From: Mesorhizobium loti CJ3sym
GTDB taxonomy: Bacteria > Pseudomonadota > Alphaproteobacteria > Rhizobiales > Rhizobiaceae
Direction of reading: 5' to 3'
DNA length: 64,000 bases
NCBI RefSeq assembly: GCF_000472785.1
Contig: NZ_AXAL01000001.1
Span: forward strand, 750,078-814,077
Part shown: piece by piece, positions 51,915 to 61,592 of the stretch
Layout: each line of letters begins with the position of its first letter
How positions within the stretch are numbered: the stretch's first letter is position 1
The notes under the pieces: model-generated
What the model was told of the DNA's origin: nothing
Seen by the model: only the letters and a program-made list of their open reading frames with translations
The model's database searches: none
Position numbers and translations under genes: made by a program

Positions 51915-53378
51915 TCAACGTCCCGGCCGGTCGAGCCGTTCGAGGAACCATTGTGTCAGCCGAACCCAGACCTCGTCCTTCTCGCCGGAATCCTCCCAGC
52001 CATGGTCGAGATTGGGGTTGTCGTTGACCTCGATGACGAAGACGCCGTCCTTGGTCTCCTTGAGGTCGACGCCGTAGAGGCCGTCGCCGATGCAGCGCGC
52101 GGCCTTGACCGCGGTCTCAACGACATGGGGCGGCGTTTCCTTCAGCGTGAAAGTCTTGATGCCGCCCTGGTCGGGCTTGCCATTGGCCTTGTGGTTGACG
52201 ATCTGCCAGTGCTTCTTGGCCATCAGATAGTGCACGGCAAACAGCGGCTGGCCGCCGAGCACGCCGACGCGCCAGTCATATTCGGTCGGAATGAATTTCT
52301 GGGCGATCAGAAGGTCGGAATCCTCCAGCCATTCGGTCGCAAGCCGTGTCAGTTCCTCCAGATTCTCGCATTTCTTGACGCCGCGCGAGAAGGAGGAATC
52401 CGGGATCTTCAGCACCAGCGGAAAGCCCAGCGTCTGTGCGGCCAGCTCGAAATCGGAGGTGCCGGCAATCATCACCGTCGGTGGCACCGGCACCTTGTTG
52501 TAGGCCATCAACTCATTGAGATAGACCTTGTTGGTGCAACGGATCATCGACAGCGGATCGTCGATGACAGGCATGCCTTCCTGCTGGGCGCGGCGGGCGA
52601 AACGATAGGTATGGTTGGAGATCGAAGTCGTCTCGCGGATGAACAGCGCATCGTAGTTCGCGAGCTTGGCCAGATCCTTCCTGGTGATGGGTTCGATTTC
52701 GACGCCCATCTTTTCGGCGATCTTGGCCCAGTAACGCAGCGACGAGATTTGCGACGGCGGCAATTCCTCATGCGGATCGACCAGCGTGGCGAAGGTGTAG
52801 CGCGCCGGCGTGCGGCCCTTGGTGTCGCGCCACTCGCGGTTGGTGTAGGTCTCCAGGCACTGGATGAAGCTTTTTTCTTCGTCCTCGGTCATCCGCGCCA
52901 GCGGATGGAAGCCGATCTTGCGGATCGAGGCCCATTCGGCGCTGTCCTTGATGTGGACTTCGAGCGCAGGCGCCCGGAACCAGTCGAACAACAGCTTGGC
53001 GAAGCGGTCCCAGACCTTGGACGGACCGATGCCAAAGAAGATGCAGACCTTGGCCGGAAAGGCGCCGCCGAGATCCTTGCGGCATTTGTTCAGCGCCAGC
53101 TCCAGTTCCGGCAACGCGTGCTCGTAGAGTTTGCGTTCCGACAGGTCGATCATCGTCTCGACGGTCGGGATGACCTTGTGGCCGCGCGAACTCGCCAGCA
53201 GCGAGGCATAGTAGCCACGGCTCTGATAGGCGTAGTTGTTCGACAGGTTGATGACCTTCGGCCGCTGTCCGCGAAACAATGAGGGATGCGCGAGATAGTC
53301 GCGATTGGTGATGATCTTGTGCGGTGTCGCCACCTGGTCGAGATCGCTCTGCCGGCCGGTAAGGATGACCCAGGTCAT
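51915..53378 (-). CDS. RimK-like ATP-grasp ligase with RLAN N-terminal domain
   Basis: The 487-residue protein has an N-terminal RLAN region (about 1-190, with VINLSNNYAYQSRGYYASLL) and an ATP-grasp domain with PLVLKIPDSSFSRGVKK, DWRVGVLGGQPLFAVHY and FVIEVNDNPNLDHGWED, the last holding the Mg-binding Glu and Asn. ATP-grasp ligases of this type join an amino acid to a peptide or protein end. The start overlaps the stop of the GNAT/C39 gene by 4 bases (ATGA), so the pair is coupled. The pairing of an RLAN ATP-grasp with a GNAT-peptidase was predicted to be a peptide-tagging or metabolite-making system, but the product is unknown. Confidence 0.88.
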   Translation of the reverse strand: MTWVILTGRQSDLDQVATPHKIITNRDYLAHPSLFRGQRPKVINLSNNYAYQSRGYYASLLASSRGHKVIPTVETMIDLSERKLYEHALPELELALNKCRKDLGGAFPAKVCIFFGIGPSKVWDRFAKLLFDWFRAPALEVHIKDSAEWASIRKIGFHPLARMTEDEEKSFIQCLETYTNREWRDTKGRTPARYTFATLVDPHEELPPSQISSLRYWAKIAEKMGVEIEPITRKDLAKLANYDALFIRETTSISNHTYRFARRAQQEGMPVIDDPLSMIRCTNKVYLNELMAYNKVPVPPTVMIAGTSDFELAAQTLGFPLVLKIPDSSFSRGVKKCENLEELTRLATEWLEDSDLLIAQKFIPTEYDWRVGVLGGQPLFAVHYLMAKKHWQIVNHKANGKPDQGGIKTFTLKETPPHVVETAVKAARCIGDGLYGVDLKETKDGVFVIEVNDNPNLDHGWEDSGEKDEVWVRLTQWFLERLDRPGR

Positions 53379-54481
53379 TGTGTGTCGCGCTTCCCCAGAG
53401 TGATGGCGGCGCGCAGTCCGTCGCGGCCGAACTGCGCCATGTTCATGAAGATGCCGTAGGGCACGGGAATGTTGGCGGCATCAAGGATGGTTTCCTGCCT
53501 TTCGTCCTCGACCCAGGGATCGTGGATCAGAATATGGTCGCCATCATCGCCAATGGCCAGCACCCAGTGCGGCACCTTCTTGCCAAACATCAGGAAGCCG
53601 CTGATCAGCACCAGCACCAGTTTTCCGCCAGCGATCGCGGTTCTGATATCATCGATGGTGAACGGGCGGTAATTCACCGGGATACCGTAAAGTTCCGCAC
53701 GGCGGCGAAAGTCGACCTGGGCCAGCTCCATCACCCGGCGCTTGTCCTCGCTGCGCACCGATTGCAGGAACAGCGCGCCGTAGAAGGAAACGAAAATCTC
53801 TGCCGCGAGTCCACTTTCGTATCCCGAGACGGCCAAGCCGAATGGCTCGCAGCCGCCCGGTCCCGACATCATGAAGACAGTGGTCGCCTCTCGCCAGAGC
53901 CGGATTTCCATCACCGGATCCGGCACGAAGCCGCGGTCGAAATTGGCCATCGCCATCATCAGGCAGCATGGGCCGCAAGTGAACTCGCAGGTCTGCTGAT
54001 AGAACGGCACCCGGGTGGCGATCGGAACGTCGCCGCGCAGGGTTCTCTCATAACGAAGCGCCGTCGCGCCGTCCTCGTAGTAGCCCGGCTCACGGCCGAT
54101 CTTGCGGTAGCCGGCCTGCTCGTAGATGCGGATGGCGCGGCCATTGTCCTCGCGCACTTCGAGACGCAGCATCATGCGGTCGTGTTCGAATGCAGCCTCC
54201 TCCGCTGACGCAAGCAGCATGCGGCCGACACCCAGCCCGCCAAAAAACGGGCCCGTGGCTATGGAATAAAGCCGTGCCACCCCACTGCCCTTGCGAAACA
54301 GCACGATCGCGTAGCCGGCGACGCGGCCATCGACTTCGGCGACCAGCGTCTCCGCTGTCTCGCGTTCGATGAACAGACGAAAGGAGCGACGGGAAATGCG
54401 GTCGCTCGAGAAAACGGCTTTCTCGATGGCGGCGAGATCATCGACGTCAGACGCGCGGGCCGTGCGGATCTCGGCAGGCAT
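53375..54481 (-). CDS. GNAT acetyltransferase fused to a C39-like peptidase domain
   Basis: The 368-residue protein has a GNAT domain (1-150) with the acetyl-CoA motif GPFFGGLGVGRMLL and LEVREDNGRAIRIYEQAGYR, and a papain-like C39 domain (about 155-365). The C39 part has C165, C169, C172 and C173 (QQTCEFTCGPCCLMMAMANF), with the nucleophile probably C169 or C172, and later KVPHWVLAIG and ILIHDPWVED, holding the His and Asp. It opens the operon with the RLAN-RimK ligase. Acetyl transfer and peptide cleavage in one chain suggest processing of a short peptide or amide product. Confidence 0.88.
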   Translation of the reverse strand: MPAEIRTARASDVDDLAAIEKAVFSSDRISRRSFRLFIERETAETLVAEVDGRVAGYAIVLFRKGSGVARLYSIATGPFFGGLGVGRMLLASAEEAAFEHDRMMLRLEVREDNGRAIRIYEQAGYRKIGREPGYYEDGATALRYERTLRGDVPIATRVPFYQQTCEFTCGPCCLMMAMANFDRGFVPDPVMEIRLWREATTVFMMSGPGGCEPFGLAVSGYESGLAAEIFVSFYGALFLQSVRSEDKRRVMELAQVDFRRRAELYGIPVNYRPFTIDDIRTAIAGGKLVLVLISGFLMFGKKVPHWVLAIGDDGDHILIHDPWVEDERQETILDAANIPVPYGIFMNMAQFGRDGLRAAITLGKRDTQ

Positions 54482-54687
54482 GCGACTTGAGAAAACCTCG
54501 ATTGGGTTGCGGAAACGGCCCGGTCAAAAGCGTCGCAAACACCGGCCGAAGCGCCGGTATTCATCAAGCGCTATCGCTCCTTGATTAGGGCCGAATTGTG
54601 ACAGTTTCCGCCGCGGCAGGGAAGCGCGCCGGCTTTGAACAGGATCGCTATTTTGAAGAGCCGCCGGCGACGAAAATTGTGGCCAGC

Positions 54688-55479
54688 TCAGCTTGCAAGG
54701 CCTGCCATAAGCTGGCCGTAAGCGCTCCTGGCCACGACCGCCAATTGCTCGCGCGGCAGCGAGCCGACGACGGCGCAGCCATAGCCCTTGTCCAGCCAGT
54801 AGACGGCCTGCGGGCCGTCCTGCGCCGAGGCATAGGTGCCCTTGGCATTCTCCGTCGATTCCGCGGTGACGAAGAGGGATATGCGCTCGCCCTTGTCGTC
54901 CTCGTAGAGCAGCATCGCGGCCTTGCTTTCGCCGGCCGGCAGCAAGCGGCCACCAACCAGTTGAAAACCGTTCGCGGTTAGGTCCGGTGCGACCAGCTTC
55001 AAGCCAACCCGATTGGACAGCCAGGTCTGCAGATGATCCTTGTCGCTGGCCGGCACTTCCACCGCATGCCGCTTCTCGGCGGCGTAGATGACATGGGCGG
55101 CGATTGCCTGTTCGGCTAGCTGATCCTCCGCCGGGTCCTCCTGGCCGATGCCGTCAATGCCGGCAAAGTAGCCGCCAAATCCGCCGGTGGCCAAAAGCAC
55201 GGCAGCGGCAGCGGCAAGCCACCAGCGTGAGCTTGGCGCAGCCGCCTTGACCGGCGCCTCGCCGAGCACCACCTGGCGCAAGCGTACTGGTACAGCCTCG
55301 TCCAGCACACCAGCAAAGGCTGCGCGCAACGCCTCCCGGTCGGCGGTGAAGCGGGCGCTTCTGGCCTTCATCTCGGGATTGGCTTCGAGCCAAGCATCGT
55401 AAGAGGCACGCTCATCGGCCGGCAGTTCGCCGTCGAGCGCCATATGGATGTCACGTTCGGAAAAATCGCGGCGGATCAT
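54688..55479 (-). CDS. Anti-sigma factor (transmembrane)
   Basis: The 263-residue protein has an N-terminal cytoplasmic segment (ERDIHMALDGELPADERASY), one membrane helix (about 86-105) and a periplasmic domain (about 110-263). The early DxELPxxExxxxxxWL pattern is typical of anti-sigma domains. It overlaps the ECF sigma gene by 4 bases (ATGA). It presumably holds the sigma factor at the membrane until an envelope or redox signal acts on the periplasmic part. No HxxxCxxC zinc motif is present. Confidence 0.85.
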   Translation of the reverse strand: MIRRDFSERDIHMALDGELPADERASYDAWLEANPEMKARSARFTADREALRAAFAGVLDEAVPVRLRQVVLGEAPVKAAAPSSRWWLAAAAAVLLATGGFGGYFAGIDGIGQEDPAEDQLAEQAIAAHVIYAAEKRHAVEVPASDKDHLQTWLSNRVGLKLVAPDLTANGFQLVGGRLLPAGESKAAMLLYEDDKGERISLFVTAESTENAKGTYASAQDGPQAVYWLDKGYGCAVVGSLPREQLAVVARSAYGQLMAGLAS

Positions 55480-55994
55480 TTCTCGACGATCCTTATCGCA
55501 CGGCGGCGCGCCGTATCGTCCAGCAAGCCACGCAATTCCTCACGCCCGCGCGCAATGCGCGACATCAGCGTGCCGGCGGGCACGCCCAGAATGTTGGCGG
55601 CCTCGGCATAGGAAAAGCCTTCGATGGCAACCATGACAAGGGCCGCGCGACGATCGGGGCTGATCGCCTGCAACGCGTCGATGATCTCGCGCGAGGCGAT
55701 GCCCTCCAATTGCTCGGCCGGCTGGGCCACCCCTTCGCCCGCCTCCAGCGGCAGCATTGCCGTTTCGCCGCGGCGATTCACCTTGCGCATCTGGTCGATG
55801 AACAAATGATGCATGATCGTAAACAGCCACCTCCTGGGGCTCTCTCCTGTCTGCCAGTTGTCGAGCCGCGTGAGTGCGCGCTCGAGGCAGTCCTGAACGA
55901 GGTCGTCGGCAGAATCGCGATCGCGCACAAGCGAGCGTGCGTAACGGCGCAGGCGCGGTATTTCGCCAAGGATTGCTGCCTTCTTTTCGTCCAT
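55476..55994 (-). CDS. ECF subfamily RNA polymerase sigma factor
   Basis: The 172-residue sigma-70 factor has region 2 (LRRYARSLVRDRDSADDLVQ, DCLERALTRL, WLFTIMHHLFIDQMRK) and region 4 (GFSYAEAANILGVPAGTLMS, RIARGREEL). The ATG at 55994 (MDEKKAAILGEIPRLRRYAR) is chosen because the open frame upstream is not family-like. It is coupled with the anti-sigma gene. Promoters of ECF type upstream of neighbouring genes could not be picked out by eye. Confidence 0.92.
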   Translation of the reverse strand: MDEKKAAILGEIPRLRRYARSLVRDRDSADDLVQDCLERALTRLDNWQTGESPRRWLFTIMHHLFIDQMRKVNRRGETAMLPLEAGEGVAQPAEQLEGIASREIIDALQAISPDRRAALVMVAIEGFSYAEAANILGVPAGTLMSRIARGREELRGLLDDTARRRAIRIVEK

Positions 55995-56151
55995 GACCGC
56001 TGGTTCTGAGGTCGCCCTTGTAAATCCCAATTGAACGCGCCTTCCCGGCGCGACGCAAGCGGCCAGCGCGAAGCGGTCCGCCGCCCCGGTCACCCAAGCA
56101 ATGAGATAACGCTGGCGGGTGTCGGTTTATTCCCGGCTCATTGAACTGTCG

Positions 56152-58914
56152 TCATCCCTGCTCGCTGACCGACATTTTCTCCTTCGCCGCGCGCGTCAAA
56201 AGCCGCTGGTAGAACAGGCCGATGCCGATCAGTACGGCGCCAAGCCCGATGAAGGACAGTGCCCTGAGCACGCCTTCCAGTTCCGACATGTCGAAGAGGA
56301 AGACTTTCACCACCGCAATCGCAATCAGCGCTGCCGAGGCGATACGCAGCACCTGCGATTTCAGCCAGACGCCGGAGGTAAGCAACACCACGCCGATGAC
56401 CAGCCAGAGCGCCGAATAGGTGTAGGTCTCCAACTGGCCAAGTCCGCTCCACAGACCGATGAACTCGCCCTTGAACAGGCGACGGACCGACAGTGTGGCA
56501 TAGGCGAAGGCAAGCACTGCCGCCACCAGCGCCAGCATCTGCGCATACCATTTCGGCCGCTTATCCCTGGCAAAGAGTGCCAGCCCGCCGGCCGCGACGG
56601 CCGGCAGCAGATAGGCCAGGAACAACAGGTTGAACACCGGGATGCGGCCGGTCGATCCGTCGGTAAGCAAAGGGTTCAGCTGCAGGAAATGCTGGAAGAC
56701 GATGAAGGCAACCGAGAGCACACCGGCGGCCATCGAACCGTAGCGCAGCACCGAGCTTGGCGAGCGCATGTCGATGGCGACCAGTATGGCGCCGGCGCCG
56801 ATGGCGATCAGCGTGTAGATCGCCTGTTCGGCGAGCGTCACGGCGCCTGTTTCGATGACGCCGCCATGCATGGCGTGGCGCACCAGCATGGCGACGGTGA
56901 GCAGCGCGAAAAGTGCTGCACCCGCCTCCATGGCAAGGCGCGGCCGGCCATTTGTGGTGCGCGCGAGCTGCCAGGCCGTGAAGCCGAAGGCGAGCGCCGG
57001 GACGCTGTAGCCCGGCAGCAGCCAGTTGAACACCGGTGTCGTCGACAGGAATTCGGCGCCGACGATGGTCGGGTCGAAAGCAACGCGGCCAAGCACGGCG
57101 ATCACCGTGCCGACCGAAATCCAGCCGAGCACCGGATAGGAGCGCCAGCGGGTGGCCAGCGCCGGCACAATCGCCGCGGCACCAAGCAGAATGGTGGTCC
57201 AGCCGGAATCGAAAGCCATATGCAGCATCAGGAGGCCAGCGATCGCCGCGCCCCCCAAGGCGAATGAAACAGCCACGCTGCCCTTGAGCGGCGGCTCTTC
57301 AGCCCGTGCGATCCACTCGCCGCCGGCGGCAAAAACCACGACCAGCGAAGCGGCGACCGCGGCGTAGGCAAAATCACGGTCGAGATTTCCGTAAGTGAGC
57401 CACAGCGCCAGCAGGATGACCAGCGGCGCAGCGATGCCCCATGCCGCCCAGCATGCCGCACGGATCTGCGCGACGGCGGCGAAACGGCGGGCGGCCCAGA
57501 AACCGGCGGCGACAAAGACCAGGCCGAGGCCAATACCAATGCGCAGCGTCAAGGCATTTCCGGCTGCTACCTGCAGGCCGTCAAAGCCTATGTTACCCTG
57601 GGATAAATCGGTGCCGATGGTGGTGGGCGGAATGATGCCGAGATAGATCATCACGCTCACCACCCCAGCGGCGTGCAGCAGCGGCACGGCGCGCGGCCGG
57701 TAGAGTGCGGTGGCGACAAGGGCGACGAGGACCAAAGCGCCCGGCAAGGCATCGCCGGCGGCGACAAGTGTGGAGTCGACGGACAGGCCGAGTGCTGAAA
57801 ACGCGACAAAAACGCCCGGCACGATCGATGGCCAGTCGAAACCCTTCTTTGCAGTTTCCGCTTCACCGCCGCGGCTTCCCAGCCAGACGAGAGCAAGCAC
57901 CGCCAGCGTCACCGCGTTGATGAACAGGATGACGGCAAGGTCGGCACCGGGCGCATTCATCATGTAGGCGATGGTCCAGGCGCCGGTGCCAAAGAAGGCG
58001 GCTGCCATCAGGAACTTCCAGTCGCGCATGCGTGCGATCACCGCCGTGGCGGCAAGCACGATGGCGAGATAGACGAACAGCGCCCATGGATTTGGCGCCT
58101 GCGATGACACAAGCGCCGGCGTCGCCATCGAACCGACGAGACCGATGCCGGCCAGGGCCTGGCCGTGGACGAGAGCAGCGACAATCGTCGTCACGCCGAT
58201 GGCGCCGAGCACGGTGAAGGCGAAGGCCGGGCCGACGAAGCCGTAAATGGCATAGGCGGCGTAGACCGTGCCGAACAGGATGAAGGCGCCGGCCGCGGTC
58301 AGGATGGCTGGAATATAGGCGCCGGCGACACCTTGCACCGGCACCTTGAAGCCGGTGCGACGGATGAACTCGCCGCCGGCGACCAGGACGAGCCCGAGCA
58401 GCGCTGCCATGATGAGCCGCACGCCGGGGCCGAAAATGCCGGCCTCGATGGTGTAGCGGATCAGGAACAGCCCGCCCAAAGCCAGCGCGATGCCACCGAC
58501 CCAGACCGCCCATCGGGTGCCGAGTGCTGTTTCGACATCGGACTGGCGGGCGGCTTTTGCTGCTGTGGCGGGCTTGGCAGGCTCTGCCACAGTCGGGGCT
58601 GCCTCGCCAGCCGACGACGGTCCGGACACAACCTCAACGGCCTCGATAGCCGGCGCTTGCGCGGCCATCTCCGGCTCGCCAGCCACCGGCGCGGCGATTT
58701 CGGCCGCTGCCGCAGCTACCGGGGTCGCATCGGCCGGCTTACCTTCGGTGGCGGCTTGTTCGAATGGCTTGGCCGCCTGCGGCACCACACCTGAAAGAAC
58801 GAGGCTGCGCAGTGCGCCAAGTTCGCGCTCGATCAGGCCGATGCGGCCCTGCTGGCGTGAAATGATGACGAACAAAGCGATGATGGCGACAAGGCCAATC
58901 AGGCTCTCAAACAT
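56152..58914 (-). CDS. DUF2339 large membrane protein
   Basis: The 920-residue protein starts with one membrane helix (MFESLIGLVAIIALFVIISR), a coiled segment, an Ala/Pro-rich stretch (about 45-125), then about 25 hydrophobic helices. The sequence ALGTRWAVWVGGIALALGGL and later FLFDMSELEGVLRALSFIGL are DUF2339 hallmarks. It is an inner-membrane protein of unknown function. It lies 157 bases downstream of the ECF sigma gene's start, on the same strand but upstream in the direction of transcription, so it is transcribed towards the ECF gene. GC-rich composition gives long shadow ORFs on the other strand. Confidence 0.85.
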   Translation of the reverse strand: MFESLIGLVAIIALFVIISRQQGRIGLIERELGALRSLVLSGVVPQAAKPFEQAATEGKPADATPVAAAAAEIAAPVAGEPEMAAQAPAIEAVEVVSGPSSAGEAAPTVAEPAKPATAAKAARQSDVETALGTRWAVWVGGIALALGGLFLIRYTIEAGIFGPGVRLIMAALLGLVLVAGGEFIRRTGFKVPVQGVAGAYIPAILTAAGAFILFGTVYAAYAIYGFVGPAFAFTVLGAIGVTTIVAALVHGQALAGIGLVGSMATPALVSSQAPNPWALFVYLAIVLAATAVIARMRDWKFLMAAAFFGTGAWTIAYMMNAPGADLAVILFINAVTLAVLALVWLGSRGGEAETAKKGFDWPSIVPGVFVAFSALGLSVDSTLVAAGDALPGALVLVALVATALYRPRAVPLLHAAGVVSVMIYLGIIPPTTIGTDLSQGNIGFDGLQVAAGNALTLRIGIGLGLVFVAAGFWAARRFAAVAQIRAACWAAWGIAAPLVILLALWLTYGNLDRDFAYAAVAASLVVVFAAGGEWIARAEEPPLKGSVAVSFALGGAAIAGLLMLHMAFDSGWTTILLGAAAIVPALATRWRSYPVLGWISVGTVIAVLGRVAFDPTIVGAEFLSTTPVFNWLLPGYSVPALAFGFTAWQLARTTNGRPRLAMEAGAALFALLTVAMLVRHAMHGGVIETGAVTLAEQAIYTLIAIGAGAILVAIDMRSPSSVLRYGSMAAGVLSVAFIVFQHFLQLNPLLTDGSTGRIPVFNLLFLAYLLPAVAAGGLALFARDKRPKWYAQMLALVAAVLAFAYATLSVRRLFKGEFIGLWSGLGQLETYTYSALWLVIGVVLLTSGVWLKSQVLRIASAALIAIAVVKVFLFDMSELEGVLRALSFIGLGAVLIGIGLFYQRLLTRAAKEKMSVSEQG

Positions 58915-58997
58915 GGCGGTTCCCCCAAACCAGGCCAGTTTTCACTGACGTTTCGTCTCACTGACATTCAAATACGGCGGCTAAACGGCTGGTAAAC

Positions 58998-59516
58998 TCA
59001 ACGCGCCGCCAGATTCGCAGCCGGAAAGATCGAACATGTTTCGGTGCCGAAAGCCAGCAGCTTGCCGTTGGCATCCTTCAGCGTCGCTTCCGAAACGGCA
59101 AGTGTGCGACCCTTGTGGACCACTTTGCCTTCGCAGACCACCTCGCCGGTCCCGGGCGTGATCGGCCGCGTCAGGTTCACCTTGAACTCCGCCGTCGTAT
59201 AGGCCTCGCCCTTCTCGAGCAGTGTCTGCACGGCGCAGGCCAATGCCGAATCAAGCAGCGTCGCCGCCCAGCCGCCATGCACGCTGCCCAGCGGGTTGAG
59301 GTGGCGTTCGCCCGGCATACCGCGAAACACGGCGCGGCCTTCCGACACTTCAGCCAGGGCGAAGTTCAGTTGAAACGAGATTGGCGGCGCCGGATATTTG
59401 CCGTCGACGATGCGCTGCAGCAATTCCAGGCCGGTGTATTTCAGGATGTCGGCGTGCGGAATGGTGCCGAGGCCGAGCGGCGAGACCCGGCCAGGATAGA
59501 GTTCGACTTCGCTCAT
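58998..59516 (-). CDS. PaaI-family hotdog thioesterase
   Basis: The 172-residue hotdog-fold protein has the family motif [20 protein letters not shown] with the catalytic region HGG...D. It should cleave aryl- or acyl-CoA thioesters. The protein carries a 50-residue N-terminal extension before the fold. It overlaps recO by 4 bases (ATGA), so it is coupled to it. Confidence 0.87.
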   Translation of the reverse strand: MSEVELYPGRVSPLGLGTIPHADILKYTGLELLQRIVDGKYPAPPISFQLNFALAEVSEGRAVFRGMPGERHLNPLGSVHGGWAATLLDSALACAVQTLLEKGEAYTTAEFKVNLTRPITPGTGEVVCEGKVVHKGRTLAVSEATLKDANGKLLAFGTETCSIFPAANLAAR

Positions 59517-60289
59517 GTGATGATTTCTCTGGCTGCATTTTCTCCGGCTATGGTCTTGCCGCGCGCGTGGTGCTTGCGCAGTGCGACAAGAAAGCCGGCG
59601 CGGGCATCGGGCTGTTCGATGCCGCGCGGCTCATAGACATGGCGCGTGAAGAAAAACCCGGTCAGCCGGAAGGCATCCTCGACCGCCGCCGGATCCGCGC
59701 GCAGGCCGGAGCCGCGCTGCAGAAACGCCGGCAGCGCCAGCATCTTGTCGTGCCATGGCGCGCCTGCGTCGCGCGACACTGCGCGGCCCGACTTCGGCGA
59801 CACATAGGCAAGGTCCTGTCGCGTGCCGGTCGCGGCGCATTGGCTGAGATCGAGGCCAAAACCCAGTTCTTCGAGGATCTGAAGCTCGAAGCGCGCCACC
59901 AGTTCACCAGCAGCATCAGCATCGTCGAGATGGACGATCATCACGGCGAGCGCTTCGTAAAGGCCGCCATGGGCGTCACGTTCCGGCAACAGGCGCAGAT
60001 GCGCAGCCATCGTCTGCAGCCCATAGACGGCGACAGCGCTATCCATCAATCGGGCAGCGTTCATCTCGATCGCCTCGACCTGAAAGGTTCCGAGATGCTC
60101 GTCGAGCCGCGCCCGCCACAGAAGATCGACGCGATTGCCGGCTTGGAGGACAGGTTGCTGCTTGCGCGAGCGGCCGCCACGGACGAGGCCGAGATGACGG
60201 CCATGCGCGCGCGTCATCACCTCGATAATGGCGCTGGTTTCGCCATGCTTGCGGGTGCCGAGAATGATTCCCTCGTCGCGCCATTCCAT
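59513..60289 (-). CDS. recO: DNA repair protein RecO
   Basis: The 258-residue protein begins [20 protein letters not shown], the usual RecO OB-fold start, and contains [20 protein letters not shown] and [20 protein letters not shown]. It works with RecR to load RecA at gaps. The zinc finger of other RecO proteins is not visible: only one Cys (LSQCAATGT) occurs in the region. In many alphaproteobacteria recO directly follows era; here a porin and an APH-type gene lie between. An extended frame upstream (to 60712) comes from porin antisense sequence. Confidence 0.93.
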   Translation of the reverse strand: MEWRDEGIILGTRKHGETSAIIEVMTRAHGRHLGLVRGGRSRKQQPVLQAGNRVDLLWRARLDEHLGTFQVEAIEMNAARLMDSAVAVYGLQTMAAHLRLLPERDAHGGLYEALAVMIVHLDDADAAGELVARFELQILEELGFGLDLSQCAATGTRQDLAYVSPKSGRAVSRDAGAPWHDKMLALPAFLQRGSGLRADPAAVEDAFRLTGFFFTRHVYEPRGIEQPDARAGFLVALRKHHARGKTIAGENAAREIIT

Positions 60290-60366
60290 GCCGGAGCTTT
60301 TCACCGATCGGGTGGCGAAATCAAGGTATAGGCCTGGCGCCGAGGCCAACGCTCGCAAGAACACAT

Positions 60367-60395
60367 AAAAAACCGCCCGCGGCGCTGCGGGCGGT
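60367..60395 (-). terminator. Intrinsic terminator of the porin gene
   Basis: On the minus strand ACCGCCCGC (60395-60387) pairs with GCGGGCGGT (60380-60372), followed by a T-run (A-run at 60367-60371 on the plus strand). It lies 22 bases past the porin stop codon and separates the porin from recO. Confidence 0.9.
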
Positions 60396-60416
60396 CTGGT
60401 AAGGTCAGTCGATCTG

Positions 60417-61592
60417 TTAGAACGAACGCTGGAAGCGGAGAATGCCGCCGAGGCTGCTCTTCTTGGTAGCCTTGGTCCAGTTGTTGAAGTCGGCGTCGCC
60501 GAACTTGCCTGCATTGAGGTAGTCGACTTCAGCCGTGACCGTAAAGCCGGGCACAACAGTGTAGGCAACGTTGGCGGCGATGCCGAGGTTCTTCCAGTCG
60601 TCATAGGAGACCTGGGCGTTGAACGCAGTCTTGGCGTTGAACTTGTAGGTGCCGCCACCCCAGATTGCCCAGTTGCCGCCCCACTGCTTGTAGAAGCCGC
60701 GACCTTTGGCATTGACGAAGTTGGTCGGATCGTTGAGGTTGTTGTCCGAACCGTAGCCGCCCATGACGAACAGCGTGAGTTCCTTGCTCACATTCACGTC
60801 CAAACGAACTTTGCCGGCCACTTCCTCGTAGTTGCTGTCATAAGCGACGACGCCGGTGACCGCGCCCCAGTCACCCTTGTACTTCAAGCCGCCGACCACA
60901 TGCGGGACGTAGCTGTCGATGGTGCCGGTGCCAGCGCCTTCTTCAAGCGAAACCAGCCCGGTCAGCCCGTTGCCTCCGTCGAAGTAGTACTGAACGACGT
61001 TGCTCTCCTGCCCGCCATACGGAACGAGCGTATCCTGGATGACGTTGCCGGCATAGCCGATGAACGTATCGAAAGCCGTATCGTCCTTGCCGACGCGCAG
61101 GCCACCGAGCTGGATCCAGGCGAAACGCAGCGAGAGAGACTTGTTAACCGCCTGCCAATCGGTGCTCGCAACCTTCGGACCCGCCCCGTCAGGATCGGAG
61201 TAGTCGCCAGGCTTGTTGCCGAAATTGAATCGTGTCTCGGTATAGGTCTTCAACGTGCCGAGTTCGGTCTCTTGGCCGGTCCAAGTCTTCAGCGTGAAGC
61301 GGGTGTTCTTGTAGTAGGTCGAGTGATCGCCATTGCCCCTGCTGTCAGCAACATGGTTGACACCATCGAGCGAGCCGACGTCACCGACGCCGATGTCATA
61401 ACGGACATAGCCGCCGATGCGCAGGCAGGTCTCGGTGCCCGGGATGTAGAAGTAGCCGGCGCCGTAGACGTCGCAGATCTTGACGTATTCGGCCGGTTCC
61501 GGCTCGGCGACGACAACCGCGTCCGCGGCGCGAGCGCCGGAAACCGCGATCAGCGCCGCGGCTGAGCCGAGAAGGAGGCTCTTGATGTTCAT
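60417..61592 (-). CDS. Outer membrane porin (Omp2b/alphaproteobacterial porin family)
   Basis: The 391-residue product has a signal peptide ([20 protein letters not shown], cleavage ARA-ADA) and ends with phenylalanine (ILRFQRSF), the usual signal for the BAM machinery. The N-terminal [20 protein letters not shown], with two cysteines, and [15 protein letters not shown] are typical of rhizobial and Brucella Omp2-type porins. It should form a trimeric barrel for small solutes. The long 5' region and a strong terminator show a single-gene unit. Confidence 0.93.
   Translation of the reverse strand: MNIKSLLLGSAAALIAVSGARAADAVVVAEPEPAEYVKICDVYGAGYFYIPGTETCLRIGGYVRYDIGVGDVGSLDGVNHVADSRGNGDHSTYYKNTRFTLKTWTGQETELGTLKTYTETRFNFGNKPGDYSDPDGAGPKVASTDWQAVNKSLSLRFAWIQLGGLRVGKDDTAFDTFIGYAGNVIQDTLVPYGGQESNVVQYYFDGGNGLTGLVSLEEGAGTGTIDSYVPHVVGGLKYKGDWGAVTGVVAYDSNYEEVAGKVRLDVNVSKELTLFVMGGYGSDNNLNDPTNFVNAKGRGFYKQWGGNWAIWGGGTYKFNAKTAFNAQVSYDDWKNLGIAANVAYTVVPGFTVTAEVDYLNAGKFGDADFNNWTKATKKSSLGGILRFQRSF

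Noticed and set aside
51588..53282. 564-codon ORF on the plus strand
   Set aside because: Antisense to the RLAN-RimK gene and DUF3303; no family-like sequence, biased composition.
59513..60712. 399-codon version of RecO
   Set aside because: The extra 141 N-terminal residues are antisense to the porin and its terminator; RecO begins at MEWRDEG (60289).
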